DNA of 8,910 bases from JBBDMW01 sp040878005 (GTDB taxonomy: Bacteria > Chloroflexota > Dehalococcoidia > Lucifugimonadales > Lucifugimonadaceae), in the NCBI GenBank assembly GCA_040878005.1, contig JBBDMW010000001.1, positions 1-8,910 of the forward strand. The letters run 5' to 3'. The position numbers and the translations under genes are program-made. The notes below the pieces were generated by a model. The model was not told where the DNA came from. It was given only the letters and a program-made list of their open reading frames with translations, and ran no database searches. Positions 1-6,452 of this stretch are shown one piece after another; position 1 is the first letter of the stretch; the number at the start of each line of letters is the position of its first letter.

Positions 1-100
1 CCGCAAGCTGCGACGCGAACACCTCCGCGCCGCGCCGCTGGTCGCTGCTCACAAGATGCAGCACGCGCATGCGCGGCGTCTCATCCTGGCCAACACCCAT
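1..100 (-). CDS. Glycosyltransferase family 4, N-terminal fragment (runs off left edge)
   Basis: Reading leftward from an ATG at 100-98, the frame is open to the window edge. It gives about 33 residues, including MRVLHLVSSDQRRGAEVF. A short beta strand ending in hydrophobic residues, followed by a GAE motif, is the usual N-terminus of GT-B fold family 4 glycosyltransferases, and the neighbouring GT4 has the same pattern (RVLHVIPRLGHGGAE). Such enzymes transfer a sugar from a nucleotide donor to a lipid-linked acceptor on the cytoplasmic side. The gap from the stop of the preceding GT4 is only 7 bases, so the two are probably co-transcribed. A second in-frame ATG at 70-68 would start the protein directly at MRVLHLV, which is typical for the family; neither start has a strong ribosome binding site. 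The catalytic C-terminal half lies outside the window, so specificity is unknown. Confidence 0.72.
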   Translation of the reverse strand, partial: MGVGQDETPRMRVLHLVSSDQRRGAEVFASQLA

Positions 101-107
101 CACTGGA

Positions 108-1307
108 TCAGCCCAGCTTCTTCTTTGCAAAGTCACTCGTCACCGCCACCCCTGCATCCACCTGCAACACATCGCTATACAGGCTCTCCAGCTGCTCAAC
201 GGACCTATCGATCAGGAACTTTCTGCCTGCCACCCTACGAGCCTCTCGTCCCAGCGACTCCATAAGCTCCACGTCGCCGGCCAGCCTGTTGATTGCACCA
301 GCCAGTCCAGCTGCATCCTGCGGCGCCACCAGCACGCCACTCTTACCATCCTCAATCACCTCTGGCAGCGGCCCCACATTCGTCGCCACGCACGCCTTGC
401 CCGCAGAGCACGCCTCCAATAGCGACACCCCGAGGCCCTCGAACAGCGACGGAAACACAAACATATCTGCCACGCCCATCAGGTCAGGCACATCATCCCG
501 ACGACCCAGGAACTGCACAGAGCCATCCAAACCCAGCCTATCGCTCAGCGCCTTCAAATCATCCTCCAGGAACCCCGACCCCACAATCAGCAACCGAGCC
601 TTGGGGTGTGCCTTGAGCACCTCCGGCATCGCCTCAACCAGGTACCGCTGCCCCTTCTGCGGCACCAGCCGGCCCACATTCAGCAGCACCGGAAACGCAT
701 CCTCCAGGCCCAGGCTCGCCACCAACTCCGGGTCACGTGCCACCTGTCCGCCATCATCCCGCGGCAACCCCCGGTAAATAACCCTCACCAGGTCCGGCGA
801 AATCCTCAACTCACGAAGAGTCGACTCCTTCACATACTCGGAAATCGCCACAAACCGGCCATGCGTCCTTCTATTCACCTGCTTCCGAATCTGGCGCACC
901 GCAAACAACTTCGCCGGATTCAAATTCGGATCATCCTGCAGGCGCACCCTCTCATAAGCCGTATTCGTCAGCGTCCCCACCACCGGCACGCCTGCCAGCC
1001 GGCCCGCCAGCCCCCCATAAAACTCACCATGAAAATTACTCGTGTGCACCAGGTCAATCTTCAAAGACCGAATCAGCCGAGCCAGCTTCAGCACGCGCCC
1101 CGGCACACCAAGCGGACCACGAACCTCCGCCGAATGCACAGGCACACCAGCATCCTCAAAACCAGAAACCAGCGCCCTATTCGGGAACAAATGGCAAACA
1201 TGACTCTCAAACATATCGCGGTCCAGCCGCTCCACATTCATCAACAACTGATGTTCAGCCCCACCATGCCCCAGCCGCGGAATCACATGCAAAACTCGTT
1301 TGGTCAT
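108..1307 (-). CDS. Glycosyltransferase family 4 (GT-B fold)
   Basis: A 399-residue protein of normal GT4 length. The N-terminal acceptor domain begins TKRVLHVIPRLGHGGAEHQ, with GGAE at residues 15-18. The C-terminal donor-binding domain starts near residue 205 with LLNVGRLVPQKG (209-219). PSLFEGLGVSLLEA follows at about 286-299 and contains the EX7E pair (E290 and E298) that binds the nucleotide sugar in retaining GT4 enzymes. There is no signal peptide or clear transmembrane span, which fits a cytoplasmic or membrane-associated enzyme. The frame is open back to a TTG at 1349, but I chose the ATG at 1307 because GAGGG lies 4 bases before it and the family motif then begins at once. The gap to the upstream GT2 is 46 bases and to the downstream GT4 7 bases, indicating an operon. 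It probably adds one sugar of the repeat unit; donor and acceptor cannot be read from sequence. Confidence 0.93.
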   Translation of the reverse strand: MTKRVLHVIPRLGHGGAEHQLLMNVERLDRDMFESHVCHLFPNRALVSGFEDAGVPVHSAEVRGPLGVPGRVLKLARLIRSLKIDLVHTSNFHGEFYGGLAGRLAGVPVVGTLTNTAYERVRLQDDPNLNPAKLFAVRQIRKQVNRRTHGRFVAISEYVKESTLRELRISPDLVRVIYRGLPRDDGGQVARDPELVASLGLEDAFPVLLNVGRLVPQKGQRYLVEAMPEVLKAHPKARLLIVGSGFLEDDLKALSDRLGLDGSVQFLGRRDDVPDLMGVADMFVFPSLFEGLGVSLLEACSAGKACVATNVGPLPEVIEDGKSGVLVAPQDAAGLAGAINRLAGDVELMESLGREARRVAGRKFLIDRSVEQLESLYSDVLQVDAGVAVTSDFAKKKLG

Positions 1308-1311
1308 AACA

Positions 1312-1316
1312 CCCTC
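1312..1316 (-). promoter_or_regulatory. Ribosome binding site deciding the GT4 start
   Basis: GAGGG on the minus strand, 4 bases before the ATG at 1307. The longer alternative start (TTG at 1349) has no comparable site and would add 14 residues ahead of the conserved N-terminus. Confidence 0.6.
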
Positions 1317-1353
1317 AGGTCCAGCGAAAGCAAACCGGCCAACAGACAACCGG

Positions 1354-2349
1354 CTACTTCGCCATCTCCTTCACCGCAGCCTGCCTCGCCGCCTGCTTCA
1401 TCGCATACGCCGCCGGATCTACCGTCCTCCCCATCCGGCCCCTCAGCGCGTCCATCGTCCCCCGCCAGCGAAACACCATCCGCTCCACCTTCCGGTCCTG
1501 GTGCAACACCGTCGCCCCCAGGAACTTCACCTGGCGAACCCCCCACGAAAACACCGCCCGAGGCGACCTGTGCTCCATCGCCATCGCCAGCTGATTGCGA
1601 GTCTGGTAATACCCCCGCCACGGAGGCGTCTTACCCGGGTTTGACCCCTCATGCAGATGATTCACAACCACCTGCGGCGCCATCCAAATCTCAAACCCGC
1701 TCTTCACAATCCGCAGACAGTGCTCCCACTCCTCAAAACCCAGGAAATAGTTATCCCGCGGGAACCCCGCCTGCAGCAGCGCCCGCCGAGACATCAGCGC
1801 ACCGTTAAACGTCACCAGGTCCACCCTGTACGGCTCATCAGTCGGCGCCCTCAGCGGCGCCTTAACCGGCTTCCCCCGCCAGAAAAACCCCGCCTCCACA
1901 TAATCGCCAGACCGGTTATACGGGCACACAACCCCCGCCTTCTCCACAACCAGCCCCTCCGCCGCCGCCAGGCAAACCTCCAGCGCATCAGGCGTAGTCG
2001 TCGTGTCATCGTTAAACACCCACACCCAATCAGCCCCATCCATCACCGCCCGGCGCATCCCCACAGCAAACCCGCCAGAAGGCCCCGTGTTCTCAACCAT
2101 CCGGATGCACGTCACCTCCGGGAACATGTGCTCAACCTTCTCCGCCGTCCCATCAGAGCTGTTGTTATCCACCACGATGATCTGGTCCACCGGCCTCGAC
2201 TGTTGAAGCAGCGCCTTAATCGCGTCGAACAAAATCTCCCAGCGATTAAACGTCACCACCACCGCCGCCACGCGGTCGCGGTCAGGCACAGCCACACGCT
2301 CCATCACAGGCGCACCCACCGGCTGGAAATACCTCAGGTTGTCTAACAT
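1354..2349 (-). CDS. Glycosyltransferase family 2, GlfT2/rhamnosyltransferase-like
   Basis: A 331-residue inverting GT-A fold enzyme. The nucleotide-binding strand is AAVVVTFNRWEIL (28-40), followed by IIVVDNNSSDGT (57-68) and the GN/TGP segment ENTGPSGGF (86-94). The metal-binding motif is WVFNDDT (110-116), where the family usually has DDD. FEEWEHCLR (205-213) is where the catalytic base is expected, and WRGYYQTRNQ (244-253) is the R-YY-RN signature seen in galactofuranosyl- and rhamnosyltransferase-like GT2 proteins. The frame is open back to a GTG at 2388, but the ATG at 2349 has GGAG 6 bases upstream and is preferred. It is followed by the GT4 gene after 46 bases and preceded by a 333-base gap, so it may open a sub-operon. 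A galactofuranose, rhamnose or similar donor is a family-level guess only. Its coding strand is strongly G-biased. Confidence 0.93.
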   Translation of the reverse strand: MLDNLRYFQPVGAPVMERVAVPDRDRVAAVVVTFNRWEILFDAIKALLQQSRPVDQIIVVDNNSSDGTAEKVEHMFPEVTCIRMVENTGPSGGFAVGMRRAVMDGADWVWVFNDDTTTTPDALEVCLAAAEGLVVEKAGVVCPYNRSGDYVEAGFFWRGKPVKAPLRAPTDEPYRVDLVTFNGALMSRRALLQAGFPRDNYFLGFEEWEHCLRIVKSGFEIWMAPQVVVNHLHEGSNPGKTPPWRGYYQTRNQLAMAMEHRSPRAVFSWGVRQVKFLGATVLHQDRKVERMVFRWRGTMDALRGRMGRTVDPAAYAMKQAARQAAVKEMAK

Positions 2350-2355
2350 CAACTT

Positions 2356-2359
2356 CTCC
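2356..2359 (-). promoter_or_regulatory. Ribosome binding site deciding the GlfT2-like GT2 start
   Basis: GGAG on the minus strand, 6 bases before the ATG at 2349. This favours a 331-residue product over the 344-residue GTG alternative at 2388. Confidence 0.6.
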
Positions 2360-2426
2360 AAAGCAGCGGCATCGCTGCGGAGACCCACGCAGCACGCGCA
2401 ATAAAAGCGAACTAAATGAAAAGATC

Positions 2427-2552
2427 GTGAAGTGGTGGCACCGGGACGCCCGGCTTATCGACGACGTCTTACTGCTGGCAGGGTTCGAGGCGATGTTGAC
2501 GATGCAACGCCACGCCGCCGGCGGGTTCACTGGCGAGATTCACGACGACTGA
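2427..2552 (+). CDS. Possible orphan ORF or gene remnant on the opposite strand
   Basis: From a GTG at 2427 the plus strand encodes 41 residues to a TGA: VKWWHRDARLIDDVLLLAGF, then EAMLTMQRHA, then AGGFTGEIHDD. The pattern of acidic residues, an amphipathic helix-like middle and a GC-rich third position looks more like real protein than the reverse-strand readings of the same bases. The frame stays open upstream, antisense to the start of the neighbouring GT2, so this may be the C-terminal end of a lost gene. There is no clear ribosome binding site and I do not recognise a family. It could equally be chance. Confidence 0.18.
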   Translation: MKWWHRDARLIDDVLLLAGFEAMLTMQRHAAGGFTGEIHDD

Positions 2553-2682
2553 CAGCCGCCTATGCATGGCTCTTTGATCGAACCGGGACAACCTTCCGAG
2601 CTCAGCAAATACAATGCCAACCCAGGGGTGCGGTCATAGTCACGCACCTTAACGTTAGATCAGATTTGTGATCGCGAGAGGG

Positions 2683-3597
2683 TTATCCATTAAATTCAGA
2701 CAGGTAATTGGGGCGCCGTGGATCGAAAGGCCAGCGATGGCCAATCGCCTTCGCTATACCACGTAATCGCGCAATCAACGCGAGCTTTACCCTAAACCGC
2801 AGCCCGTAGGATGCTTGTACACGCCTCCGATTGCCGCCTTTGTACCTGGATGGCATTTGCATGGCTTCATCCGGCAATAATCGTCGCATCCTCGCATGCC
2901 GAAACTCCTTTTCGAGGAGGTCAAGGAGACCGGAGGCATGATCGTGATATACGACAGGGCCAGGTTCATACCACACTCGATCACCAAACAGTTCAATCAA
3001 CCGGCGAGAGAACTCAATCTCTTCGGCACCAAACCAACGGGTTTCGAATCCTGCAACCGAAATAAATGCGGATTTTCTTACGGAAATATTTGCCCCTAAA
3101 TCGATGTAATACGTATACCTTGTATCACCACGGTCATAGTGAGGAGCAAATCTATTGTAGATACTTGGCGTTCTACCATACAACCGCCCTCGTACACCAA
3201 TCACACTCTGATCTTTGAGAGCATCAACATGCCGCTCAACAAAATCTGTGGCCGGTATGGTGTCATCGTCTAGAAAAATCAAAACTTCGGTACGTGAAAG
3301 TAGTGAACCGATATTCCTTGCGAGGCTTGGGCCGAAATTCCTCTTAAGTTTACAATAAGTGACATTCAAGCCTTCCCACGCCTTTTCAATTTTCTGTGGT
3401 ATTCCCACACCATTGTCAACAATTACAACTTCAAAGTCAGCCCAGGTTTGCACCCGGAGTTGTTTAAGTATTTCGACTACGTCATCATAGGCTTTATATG
3501 AGACGATAATAACCGATGCTGTATGTTGATGCGAAGCGTCAACACTTATTGTGCGAGTATCGTCAATAAAGCGAGCATGTTCGGATAATTTAAGCAT
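2683..3597 (-). CDS. Glycosyltransferase family 2 (GT-A fold)
   Basis: A 304-residue protein. The first strand and loop are ASVIIVSYKAYDDV (27-40), followed by EVVIVDNG (56-63) and the acceptor/donor segment KRNFGPSLARNIG (85-97). A DDD metal-binding motif occurs in LIFLDDDTIP (106-115). GFETRWFGAEEIEFSRRL (183-200) supplies the acidic pair where inverting GT2 enzymes carry their catalytic base. The C-terminal 60 residues are rich in Arg and Lys, which fits peripheral membrane association. The ATG at 3597 has AGGTGA just before it, overlapping the stop of the pyruvyl transferase gene, and the gap is 10 bases. The two genes are therefore almost certainly co-transcribed and possibly translationally coupled. 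GC content is clearly lower than in the GT genes to the left. Donor and linkage are unknown. Confidence 0.93.
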   Translation of the reverse strand: MLKLSEHARFIDDTRTISVDASHQHTASVIIVSYKAYDDVVEILKQLRVQTWADFEVVIVDNGVGIPQKIEKAWEGLNVTYCKLKRNFGPSLARNIGSLLSRTEVLIFLDDDTIPATDFVERHVDALKDQSVIGVRGRLYGRTPSIYNRFAPHYDRGDTRYTYYIDLGANISVRKSAFISVAGFETRWFGAEEIEFSRRLIELFGDRVWYEPGPVVYHDHASGLLDLLEKEFRHARMRRLLPDEAMQMPSRYKGGNRRRVQASYGLRFRVKLALIARLRGIAKAIGHRWPFDPRRPNYLSEFNG

Positions 3598-3600
3598 TAT

Positions 3601-3606
3601 TCACCT
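3601..3606 (-). promoter_or_regulatory. Ribosome binding site overlapping the upstream stop region
   Basis: AGGTGA on the minus strand lies immediately after the TGA of the pyruvyl transferase gene and 3 bases before the ATG at 3597. The arrangement suggests terminating ribosomes can re-initiate on the next gene. Confidence 0.6.
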
Positions 3607-3607
3607 G

Positions 3608-4786
3608 TCAATTAATTGACAGAACGCTTTCGTAATTCTCACGGTTTGGTGATTCAGCAATTTGACGGGCGATCTGAAAAGTCTTTTTCGCTTGACTCCG
3701 CATCATTTTCACATGGGCAGCCAACCCTTCACGTTCCTTACCCGATGAAACGATCATCCGGCTAATAGTAGCTTCTAGAAATTCGAGCATATTTGGATTG
3801 GATATAGATATGCAATTACTAGACTGTCCGACATAGTCCATAAAATCGAGTATTTTGGCTTGATATTCAATGCTTATAATTGGGGTATTAACCGAAGCAG
3901 ACAAGATCAACGCATGCAGGCGCATCCCCAAGGTTACATCTGCTTCACGATAAATTTTTAGCAAGCGTTCTATATTAGGGATTTCAGACAAAGCGTGAAC
4001 AGACTGTTCCGAGGATTTCATCCTATCGATGACTAGGGCATGTATTTCCCTGTCATCGTCACCAGGTACAGCTCTGAACGGCACAAACGCCACCCTGGCA
4101 TCAAACTGACTGATGACGTGGTCAAGCGCTGTGGCTATGCCTGTCAATGCCTTATCGAACGTCTCAGGATCCTCAATCGCCATCTGCTTATCAAACCAGT
4201 GGCGAAGAGTCACTACGACTGTCGGCCTGTTTGCCGTGCTTGGCCTCAATTCAAGACTTGCCTGTTCTCCGAGAAGGATTGCAGGATCAGCGGTTACATA
4301 TATTGGTGCTTGAATACCCAAGTCGCGCAGCCGTGTGGCTGAGCCAGGATCTCTGGTAGTGACGACTTTGCAATTATCCAACACCTTTCTGACGGTGTCT
4401 GCTGATTCGTTATACCTTGGGGCCTCGGCACCTATCGCAAAGGTCATAGTCGGTATGCCAGCGCGTTGGGCTGCCATCACAGGTATGAGCCAGGTTCGAA
4501 GACTGGAGGGCGAGTTCCCGAAGTCCCGAATCAAAGAACCTCCGCCCAGTGCAAAGAGCTGTGTCCCACGGAAATGCCACCACCTACGAAGAATAGACCG
4601 TCGTCCCACCAGTACTTTCCTATTGATAACCTTGAGCGCTTTCGAGTGATCTATTTCCCTTTGCTGGGGTGATACGACCACTAAATCGCCTAGATCAAAT
4701 TGCGCTTCTTGCTGAGATATCGCCGCAAGTATTGCGTCATCACCTAGGTTGCCACAGCCGTAAAAACCGCAAATCATTGTCTTCAT
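3608..4786 (-). CDS. Polysaccharide pyruvyl transferase family protein (CsaB-like)
   Basis: A 392-residue protein of the family that adds a pyruvate ketal from phosphoenolpyruvate to a sugar of a surface polymer, making it acidic. The N-terminus GFYGCGNLGDDAILAAI (7-23) is the family's G-x-x-G-x-x-N-x-GD glycine-rich loop. LFALGGGSLIRD (77-88) and VTADPAIL (164-171) follow. The C-terminal half has the family's R-LH motif in GMRLHALILSA (287-297), then TPIISIEYQAK (301-311), where most relatives read YDPK or YDxK. Overall architecture is GT-B-like, and there is no signal peptide. It follows the flippase gene after 16 bases and precedes a GT2 after 10, so the three form a tight unit. A second in-frame ATG at 4777 is possible, but the first is standard for the family. 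Confidence is high for family, moderate for catalytic role and nil for which sugar is modified. Confidence 0.92.
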   Translation of the reverse strand: MKTMICGFYGCGNLGDDAILAAISQQEAQFDLGDLVVVSPQQREIDHSKALKVINRKVLVGRRSILRRWWHFRGTQLFALGGGSLIRDFGNSPSSLRTWLIPVMAAQRAGIPTMTFAIGAEAPRYNESADTVRKVLDNCKVVTTRDPGSATRLRDLGIQAPIYVTADPAILLGEQASLELRPSTANRPTVVVTLRHWFDKQMAIEDPETFDKALTGIATALDHVISQFDARVAFVPFRAVPGDDDREIHALVIDRMKSSEQSVHALSEIPNIERLLKIYREADVTLGMRLHALILSASVNTPIISIEYQAKILDFMDYVGQSSNCISISNPNMLEFLEATISRMIVSSGKEREGLAAHVKMMRSQAKKTFQIARQIAESPNRENYESVLSIN

Positions 4787-4802
4787 AAATCAGTACTCAA
4801 CA

Positions 4803-6350
4803 TCAAGAGGCGTTATCAACTAGGGTCCTGGGTTTATTGCTCGTAGGCCGCAATTCTTTCAGTAGGCGTAAGGTGCGAACCGCAGTTACTCGTCCACCCG
4901 GCACACTAAGCCATGTTGCACCGTACCCAACAGTGAAGACAGTTAGATTTATCATTAGCTGCAGAATTGGTATAGACGTGATATCACTGAACTGTATCCA
5001 GCCAGCCAATACTGCACCAGCTGTGAATGAGGCTACAGCAGGTCTCCACGCGACCGCCAGGAAGTCCATCATCGTCGGTGGGGTTGTTCTATAACAGTAA
5101 ACAAATGATGGATAAATTAGCAATGTTCTGGTAATGCTGAATGAAGCGGCAACTCCGATTACGCCCCAATTGATGCCTACAGCAAAGCCGATCAGGGTTA
5201 CTGAAACACTTACAAAACTCCACTTGAGTTGTCGATTCACTTGTCCTGTCGAAACGAACACCCAACTAGTCGCTGAATTAAATGTGGCGAAGAACGCCGC
5301 TGGAGCTAACCATCTGAAAATATCTACTGAATCGACCCATTGTTGTCCCAATACGGTCAAGACCACACTATCAGCGGACACCAGAGCGAAGATTACAATT
5401 GGCATACCGATGCCCATGATAATTAGAAGTGTTTGGCTGTAGTATCGCCGATAAGTAGGCGGATCATTTTGTAACCTGCTTAGGGCAGGCATTGCGACGT
5501 TAGAAACTGGCCTGCCAATTTGCTGAATAGGTAATAGCAACAGTGAATATGCCTTAGAGTACAACCCGAGTGCTTCAGGTCCAATCGCGCGCCCAATCAG
5601 CAAATTATCGAGTCTGCTTGCCATGTAATACATTAAGTTGACACCTGATACGCTGGCACCAAACCCTAGCATGGACCTGATTCCAGATCCCCTGTTCGGT
5701 AAGGCAGGTATCCAACGGGTCACACTCCAGGCAATCATATTTCCGACAAGCGTCCCAGATACAATAAGTATTACCAGTGACCAGTAACCTGCGCCCATAA
5801 GAGCGGCGGCGATGGCTACGATAGGACCTACTAGCGACGCAGATAACTCCATCAATGTCGTAACGCCAAATCTCATTTGGCGACGCAGCAAGGCCCGGTG
5901 CTGAACACCGAAGCCTTGGATGGCAAATGAACTTGACATAGCAATGGTCACACCCACGAGCCGCATGTCCGAAAAGAACCATGCGACCAATGGCGACAGC
6001 GCGCAAATGACTGCGGCAATAATCAAACCTAAACCTGCATTAACCCAGAAAAGGTTGCTGATCTGCCGGTGATTGACCTCTTCTCGCTGTACTGTTGCCA
6101 TTGACAGGCCCAGATCTTTAAACAGACCTACAAACCCGGTAATGATCGCCGTCATCGCAATCAGGCCAAAGTCTTCAGGCGTGAGCAGGCGAGCGAGAAC
6201 TGCAGTTGAGGCCAGTCCAAGGATAAAGCTTCCGCCTTGCCCGCCTAAAGTCATTGCTCCGCCGCGAACTGAACGACCTCGCAACCCCTTCTTCAGGTGG
6301 TCAGTCTGGAAATACCGCTCCTTATCCGCAGCAGAATTTGCCTGGCTCAT
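4803..6350 (-). CDS. Wzx-type oligosaccharide flippase (MOP superfamily)
   Basis: A 515-residue, strongly hydrophobic integral membrane protein with roughly 12-14 predicted spans. Spans I can see include about 39-56, 62-80, 104-126, 131-148 and 172-210. The N-terminal block SVRGGAMTLGGQGG (27-40), TAVLARLLTPEDFGLIAM (49-66) and LFKDLGLSMATVQRE (76-90) is the pattern of Polysacc_synt/WzxC-like flippases. RQISNLFWVNAGLG (95-108) and HRALLRRQMRFG (151-162) also fit. Length is normal (about 480-520). The role is to move the lipid-linked repeat unit to the outer leaflet of the inner membrane. The start has no nearby ribosome binding site: AAGGA is 15 bases away. An 11-codon ORF ends in an ATGA overlap with this start, so translation may be coupled. 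GC is lower than in the flanking GTs. Confidence 0.95.
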   Translation of the reverse strand: MSQANSAADKERYFQTDHLKKGLRGRSVRGGAMTLGGQGGSFILGLASTAVLARLLTPEDFGLIAMTAIITGFVGLFKDLGLSMATVQREEVNHRQISNLFWVNAGLGLIIAAVICALSPLVAWFFSDMRLVGVTIAMSSSFAIQGFGVQHRALLRRQMRFGVTTLMELSASLVGPIVAIAAALMGAGYWSLVILIVSGTLVGNMIAWSVTRWIPALPNRGSGIRSMLGFGASVSGVNLMYYMASRLDNLLIGRAIGPEALGLYSKAYSLLLLPIQQIGRPVSNVAMPALSRLQNDPPTYRRYYSQTLLIIMGIGMPIVIFALVSADSVVLTVLGQQWVDSVDIFRWLAPAAFFATFNSATSWVFVSTGQVNRQLKWSFVSVSVTLIGFAVGINWGVIGVAASFSITRTLLIYPSFVYCYRTTPPTMMDFLAVAWRPAVASFTAGAVLAGWIQFSDITSIPILQLMINLTVFTVGYGATWLSVPGGRVTAVRTLRLLKELRPTSNKPRTLVDNAS

Positions 6351-6379
6351 ATATTTTTTGGTGAATCCTTCGAAGTCAT
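6347..6379 (-). CDS. Possible 11-codon upstream ORF overlapping the flippase start
   Basis: The minus strand from 6379 reads MTSKDSPKNI and then TGA, and that TGA overlaps the flippase ATG as ATGA. The flippase start lacks a well-spaced ribosome binding site of its own, so re-initiation from this mini-ORF is a possible route. The ORF is short and has only a weak GC-rich purine stretch before it, so chance is likely. Confidence 0.2.
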   Translation of the reverse strand: MTSKDSPKNI

Positions 6380-6405
6380 GGCGCCGCCCGCGTCAGTGAC
6401 TACAA

Positions 6406-6435
6406 GTGCACCACGCGGTACTCGCTCGGGTGCAC
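6406..6435. repeat. 7-bp inverted repeat between GT2 and flippase genes
   Basis: gtgcacc (6406-6412) pairs with ggtgcac (6429-6435) across a 16-base spacer; each arm contains the palindrome GTGCAC. It lies in the GC-rich stretch just outside the low-GC cassette. No T-run follows on the minus strand, so it is not a convincing intrinsic terminator. It could be an operator, or a coincidence in old coding DNA. Confidence 0.35.
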
Positions 6436-6452
6436 CAGACGCCAGCGAACCT

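Larger units (their letters stand above)
2350..2682. other. 333-base intergenic gap, probable remnant DNA
   Basis: No confident gene lies here. It separates the lower-GC cassette on its right from the GC-rich GT2 on its left. The minus strand has no long frame with family motifs. The plus strand carries one coding-like stretch (2427-2552), described separately. A 6-base inverted repeat at 2627-2632 and 2643-2648 (ggtgcg/cgcacc, 10-base loop) has no T-run after it on either strand, so I do not call a terminator. I see no good -35/-10 pair. The shift in composition suggests a recombination boundary. Confidence 0.5.

Noticed and set aside
606..1808. 400-residue plus-strand open frame
   Set aside because: It lies opposite two well-supported glycosyltransferases. 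Its product is a low-complexity run of Pro, Arg, His, Gln and Ser caused by the G-rich coding strand beneath it, with no family motif.
1651..2346. 231-residue plus-strand open frame
   Set aside because: Antisense to the GlfT2-like GT2; Arg/His/Pro-rich shadow of high GC3 coding.
2627..2648. Terminator hairpin after the cassette GT2
   Set aside because: A 6-bp stem with a 10-base loop and no T-run on the transcribed strand.
2350..2682. Insertion sequence at the cassette's left edge
   Set aside because: No transposase motifs, terminal inverted repeats or target-site duplication visible.
5605..6006. 133-residue minus-strand open frame inside the flippase
   Set aside because: Alternative frame within a confidently assigned membrane protein, with no motifs or ribosome binding site.
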